7,572 nt of DNA, from the NCBI GenBank assembly GCA_964502525.1, contig CAZCXH010000204.1:1-7572 (forward strand). Reading direction: 5' to 3'. The translations under genes were made by a program, and so were the position numbers. Under the pieces are notes generated by a model that searched no databases, had not been told where the DNA came from, and saw only the letters and a program-made list of their open reading frames with translations. Source of the DNA: DATLYB01 sp964502525. GTDB lineage: Bacteria > Bacteroidota > Bacteroidia > Chitinophagales > CAIOSU01. This document shows positions 4,118 through 7,572 of the stretch, piece by piece (positions within the stretch are counted from its first letter, which is position 1; each line of letters opens with the position of its first letter).

Positions 4118-7057
4118 ATGCTCAAAAAAATCATCATCGCCTTCTTTGTAATAATTGTTCTGCTCTTTGGATTTCTGATTGCCGCCCCCTTCATCTTCAA
4201 GGGCAGACTGATTGAGATTGCCAAAAAAGAGATCAACAAGCAGCTTAACGCAAAGGTAGATTTTAAAGATGTCGGTATCTCCATTTTCCGAAGTTTTCCG
4301 CATCTCACTTTTTCCCTGGAACAACTGAGTGTGGTGAACAATGCGCCTTTTGAAGGCGACACGCTGGCTTCAATGGCTTCTTTTGCCACTACCATTAATA
4401 TCATGAGTTTGATTCAGGGAGGAACTGTTGACATCATCGGCATTCACATTGACAAGCCGAGAGCCAATGTAAAAGTGCTGAAGGATAGCACTGCGAACTA
4501 TGACATTATGAAGGCGGCTAAGGCTGAAAAAAAGGAAACCGAGCCGTCCGAATACTCGGTCAAGCTGAAAGAAATAGAAATCACTGACGGCAACATCCGG
4601 TATAGCGACAAGCTGTCGGATTTGTCGGCAGCAATTGCAGGATTGAATTTCAAAGGAAACGGTGATTTCACGCAGGACGTTTTTGATTTCAAAACTCAAA
4701 CATCCGTTGTCAAGGCAACCGTAAACTCCGGTGGAATCAATTATATCAACAACGCCAACCTTGAATTAATACTCGACCTGGTCGTGGACATGCCCAACAG
4801 CAAATATACCTTCAAAGAGAACACAATACGCCTGAATGCGCTGGTCCTGGCTTTCGATGGGTGGCTCTCCGATAAGAACCCGGAGGAATACAATATGGAT
4901 TTGAAATTTTCCGCAACGGAAACTTCATTCAAAAACCTTTTGTCGCTCGTGCCCGCCATTTATCTGAAGGATTTCGAAAAGGTGAAGACCTCCGGCAATC
5001 TCACGCTCTCAGGATTCGCGAAGGGCATTTACAAGGGAGAAAGTTATCCCGCTTTCGGGCTTTCTGTGAAGGTTGACAATGCGATGTTTCAATATCCTGA
5101 TCTTCCGACATCTGTTTCCGAAATCAATATTGACATGAAGGCGGATAATCCCGGTGGCGATTTGGATAAAACCGTGATTGACATCCCGAAGCTGAACATG
5201 AAGATTGGCAGCGAACCCATTGCAATGAAGCTGCATGTTAAAACCCCGGTTTCCGATCCCGATATTGATATGAGCGCAAAAGGGAAGTTGGATCTCGCCA
5301 ATGTGAAGCAATTTTATCCATTGGAAGCAGGGGAGGAGATGGCCGGAAAAGTGGATGCCGATGCTTCGATGAAGGGGAGGCTTTCGGCACTCGAAAATGA
5401 GCAGTACGACAAAGTGCAGGCGAGGGGAGCCATGAACATCACCGGGCTGAAATACAAAAGCAAGGATGTGCCTGAAGGCATTATTGCGGATAAAGTGGCG
5501 ATCGTGTTTGCATCAAAAACAGGGACATCATCAACCTCTGCCGTTTCTGCTCTTCCGGTGAAGGGATACGGAACTTTGGATATACAAAATCTTAAATATG
5601 CAGACAGGACGCTGCCCGGAGGGAAAGCAGACATCAGCGCCATGAGCGTGACACTCAATGAAAATGACGCGCAGTTGGAGCGGCTCAATTCAAAAATCGG
5701 GAAGAGCGATTTCAGCCTTTCCGGCAAGTTGGACAACCTGCTTGGCTATGCGCTGAGCGATGGCACGCTCAGCGGAAACCTCAATCTCAGATCAAATCTC
5801 ATTGATGTGAACGAATGGCTGACTACCGAACCATCATCGTCAGCAACTTCATCAGGACAGGCATCCGAACAGACGGCAGCAGAAAGCTCTGCAGTGCCCG
5901 CTAACCTTGCGCTTGATTTGACTGCTGCCGCAACCAAAGTGATCTATGATAAAGTAGAGATGAAAAATGTCGCGGCAAGGGCAAGCGTTAGAGATGAGGC
6001 TTTCACGCTGCAATCGCTCACTGCCGAGATGCTCGGGGGAAGCGCAGCGCTTGGCGCAGTTTACAGCACTAAAGCGGCAGCGCCTTCCATCAATTTGGAT
6101 TATGACATCAGAAACATCAACATCATGCAAGCCGCCAACTCGATGTCAACAGCCGAGACGCTTGCTCCTGTTTTCAAATACATGAACGGACGGTTTTCCG
6201 CAAAGGGCGATATGAAGGGTTCATTGCTCAGCGACCTGTCGCTTGATATGAAAACCTTGCTCGCTAACGGAAGGGTGGATATCAATAATGCGGTTGTCAG
6301 CGGAATGCCCGTGCTGGCCAAGATTGCCGACCAGTTCAAGATCAAAGAACTGAAGAACGTCAATATCAGCGATGCGTGGACGGTGTTCGAGGTGAAGGAT
6401 GGGCGCATTGCCGTTGATCCGTTCGATATTAAATTCAATAAGATTGCCATGAACGTTTCCGGCTCGCAGGGTCTTGATCAAACAATTGATTACGATATTC
6501 TGATGGACGTGCCGAAAGGATTGATGAGCGGAGCAAACGAAATGGTGAAGGGATTGCTCGCTAAAAATCCCATTCCCGGATTTGATGCTGTGAATTTGCC
6601 GGAGCTGACGAAATTCAAAATCAAGGTAACCAACACGATCACTGATCCCAAGCTTGCCGTAAATCTGCTTGGAGGCGGTGGAGCTACCATTAAGGAGCAG
6701 GTGGTGGAAGAAATTAAGGAGCAGGTGAAGGAGATCAAAGAGGATGTGAGCGCGCAGGTGAAAGCGCAGGCTGACAAAATCATTGCCGAAGCTAGGCAGC
6801 AAGCGCAAAGAATCAGGGATGAAGGACGCAAGGCGGCTGATCTTGCAAAAAAAGAAGGATATGCTGCAGCAAAGAAAATAGAGGATGAAGCCAAGAATCC
6901 AATAGCAAAAGTTGCAGCGCAGCAGGCGGCAAAAGAATTGAGAAAGCAAACTGACGACAAAGCCGGCAAGCTCATCAAAGAGGCGGATGCCAAGGCGCTC
7001 AAACTGGAGCAGGATGCCCAAAACCGCGCCAACCAGCTCTTGAAAACCGGACAATAA
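4118..7057 (+). CDS. AsmA-family envelope protein with a C-terminal coiled-coil tail
   Basis: A 979-residue protein anchored in the inner membrane by one N-terminal helix (about residues 4-27, KKIIIAFFVIIVLLFGFLIA) with the remainder predicted periplasmic. The segment after the anchor (IFKGRLIEIAKKEINKQLNAKVDFKDVGISIFRSFPHLTFSLEQLSV) is the typical AsmA N-terminus. Many short alternating beta stretches follow, and an AsmA-like C-terminal region lies at about 690-850 (GRFSAKGDMKGSLLSDLSLDM, then NGRVDINNAVVSGMPVLAKIA). The AsmA/TamB/YhdP superfamily forms long beta-grooves thought to carry phospholipids toward the outer membrane; that role is inferred here. A Ser/Thr/Ala/Gln-rich linker lies at about 572-595. 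After a GGGG turn (852-855) comes a 122-residue tail rich in Ala, Lys, Glu and Gln, predicted helical and coiled-coil. An in-frame TAA 13 bases upstream bars a longer N-terminus. No Shine-Dalgarno is visible. The gene is probably co-transcribed with the thioesterase 41 bases downstream. Confidence 0.92.
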   Translation: MLKKIIIAFFVIIVLLFGFLIAAPFIFKGRLIEIAKKEINKQLNAKVDFKDVGISIFRSFPHLTFSLEQLSVVNNAPFEGDTLASMASFATTINIMSLIQGGTVDIIGIHIDKPRANVKVLKDSTANYDIMKAAKAEKKETEPSEYSVKLKEIEITDGNIRYSDKLSDLSAAIAGLNFKGNGDFTQDVFDFKTQTSVVKATVNSGGINYINNANLELILDLVVDMPNSKYTFKENTIRLNALVLAFDGWLSDKNPEEYNMDLKFSATETSFKNLLSLVPAIYLKDFEKVKTSGNLTLSGFAKGIYKGESYPAFGLSVKVDNAMFQYPDLPTSVSEINIDMKADNPGGDLDKTVIDIPKLNMKIGSEPIAMKLHVKTPVSDPDIDMSAKGKLDLANVKQFYPLEAGEEMAGKVDADASMKGRLSALENEQYDKVQARGAMNITGLKYKSKDVPEGIIADKVAIVFASKTGTSSTSAVSALPVKGYGTLDIQNLKYADRTLPGGKADISAMSVTLNENDAQLERLNSKIGKSDFSLSGKLDNLLGYALSDGTLSGNLNLRSNLIDVNEWLTTEPSSSATSSGQASEQTAAESSAVPANLALDLTAAATKVIYDKVEMKNVAARASVRDEAFTLQSLTAEMLGGSAALGAVYSTKAAAPSINLDYDIRNINIMQAANSMSTAETLAPVFKYMNGRFSAKGDMKGSLLSDLSLDMKTLLANGRVDINNAVVSGMPVLAKIADQFKIKELKNVNISDAWTVFEVKDGRIAVDPFDIKFNKIAMNVSGSQGLDQTIDYDILMDVPKGLMSGANEMVKGLLAKNPIPGFDAVNLPELTKFKIKVTNTITDPKLAVNLLGGGGATIKEQVVEEIKEQVKEIKEDVSAQVKAQADKIIAEARQQAQRIRDEGRKAADLAKKEGYAAAKKIEDEAKNPIAKVAAQQAAKELRKQTDDKAGKLIKEADAKALKLEQDAQNRANQLLKTGQ

Positions 7058-7073
7058 TATTTATTTTCATCAT

Positions 7074-7097
7074 CGAATCACCAAATCATCAAATTAA
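7074..7097 (+). repeat. 8-base degenerate tandem repeat just upstream of the thioesterase start
   Basis: Three 8-base units, cgaatcac (7074-7081), caaatcat (7082-7089) and caaattaa (7090-7097), end one base before the ATG at 7099. The shared core is C-R-A-A-T. The array is shorter and less exact than those at lepB and trmH, with a different period, but has the same AT-rich composition and the same position against the start codon. It could be a chance feature of an AT-rich leader. Confidence 0.5.
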
Positions 7098-7098
7098 C

Positions 7099-7542
7099 AT
7101 GCCCATCTGGAAATCGCCCGCCACCAAAGAATTTTTCAACGAACATAAGAAACTAAGCATGGCAGGACATATCGGTATTGAAATTATGGAAATTGGAGAT
7201 GATTTCGTGAAAGCCCGAATGCCGGTTGACCATCGCACCGTTCAGCCTTACGGCTTGCTTCATGGCGGTGCGTCAGTGACGCTTGCCGAGTCGCTTGGCA
7301 GCGTTGCAGGAACGATGTGCGTGAACCTGCCGGAAGAAGCGGTGGTCGGGGTTGAGATAAATGCCAATCATCTCCGCGCGGTGAAAAGCGGTTTTGTTGA
7401 AGGCATTGCCCGTCCGCTGCATCTTGGCAGGACAACACAGGTGTGGGAGGTAAAAATCAGCAACGAAGAAGGCAAGCTGGTTTGCGTGAGCAGGATCACA
7501 CTGGCGGTGGTGAAGGTGGGGAAGAAGGGAAGTCCTGTTTAA
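7099..7542 (+). CDS. Hotdog-fold acyl-CoA thioesterase, YdiI/MenI- and EntH-like
   Basis: A 147-residue thioesterase of the hotdog fold. The core motif LLHGGASVTLAESLGSVAG spans 53-71; Glu64 is the predicted catalytic acid, matching the active-site Glu of E. coli YdiI (MenI) and YbdB (EntH). Other shared blocks are MPVDHRTVQPYG (41-52), VVGVEINANHLR (82-93) and PLHLGRTTQVWEVKI (106-120). By recall, these blocks resemble YdiI most. That enzyme hydrolyses 1,4-dihydroxy-2-naphthoyl-CoA in menaquinone synthesis, and Bacteroidota depend on menaquinone, so that substrate is likely; the sequence alone does not exclude aromatic or aryl-carrier substrates as used by EntH. Nothing is missing from the catalytic core. 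The start is the first ATG after an 8-base repeat; no Shine-Dalgarno is present. The TAA stop at 7540-7542 overlaps the ATG of a possible next gene, suggesting translational coupling. Confidence 0.93.
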   Translation: MPIWKSPATKEFFNEHKKLSMAGHIGIEIMEIGDDFVKARMPVDHRTVQPYGLLHGGASVTLAESLGSVAGTMCVNLPEEAVVGVEINANHLRAVKSGFVEGIARPLHLGRTTQVWEVKISNEEGKLVCVSRITLAVVKVGKKGSPV

Positions 7543-7572
7543 TGCCATTACGACTATCTCCTGTGAAAGCCG
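7542..7572 (+). CDS. Possible start of a downstream gene, cut by the window end
   Basis: An ATG at 7542-7544 overlaps the TAA of the thioesterase by one base, and the frame stays open to the window edge, giving MPLRLSPVKA. Ten residues cannot identify a family. The tight overlap suggests a second cistron in the same operon. If the thioesterase acts in menaquinone synthesis, a chorismate-utilising enzyme such as isochorismate synthase would be a plausible neighbour, but nothing in these bases shows it. Confidence 0.35.
   Translation, partial: MPLRLSPVKA

Noticed and set aside
6221..7054. Long minus-strand open frame (277 codons) and another at 6490-7032
   Set aside because: Both are antisense to the AsmA gene. 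Their leucine-, serine- and phenylalanine-rich translations are what the complement of lysine-, glutamate- and alanine-rich codons gives, and no domain is recognisable.
1..7572. CRISPR array, insertion sequence or prophage
   Set aside because: No spaced direct repeats of 20-40 bases, no transposase or integrase motifs, and no paired terminal repeats. The only repeats are 7- and 8-base tandem units.

Overview
The window looks like an ordinary chromosomal stretch from a Bacteroidota-type bacterium, probably a sphingobacterial or chitinophagal relative or an uncultured member. Reasons: none of the start codons has a clear Shine-Dalgarno sequence; the signal peptidase I is the long form with extra N-terminal membrane segments and a large insertion between its catalytic boxes; there is a large AsmA-family protein with a charged helical tail; and short AT-rich tandem repeats sit directly against start codons. 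The placement is inferred from gene style, not from a marker-gene comparison.

Layout. Positions 1-580 (minus strand) hold a decayed toxin-antitoxin locus: a HigA-type antitoxin whose last 15 or so codons are out of frame, preceded by what looks like only the tail of its HigB-type toxin. Positions 502-841 hold no convincing gene; a strong rho-independent terminator at 791-817 points toward era and closes the region. Four housekeeping-type genes and one large envelope gene follow: era (ribosome assembly GTPase, +), lepB (signal peptidase I, +), trmH (tRNA Gm18 2'-O-methyltransferase, -), an AsmA-family envelope protein (+) and a YdiI/MenI-like hotdog acyl-CoA thioesterase (+). A further gene may start at 7542, its ATG overlapping the thioesterase stop.

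The genes share no single pathway. lepB and the AsmA protein both belong to envelope biogenesis, era and trmH to ribosome and tRNA maturation, and the thioesterase probably to menaquinone synthesis. lepB and trmH converge with only 3 bases between their stop codons; trmH and the AsmA gene diverge from a 138-base spacer; the AsmA gene and the thioesterase run in the same direction 41 bases apart and may be co-transcribed.

I see no convincing undescribed system. The best leads are the frameshifted higA, the headless higB-like tail, and the 7- or 8-base tandem repeats abutting the starts of lepB, trmH and the thioesterase.
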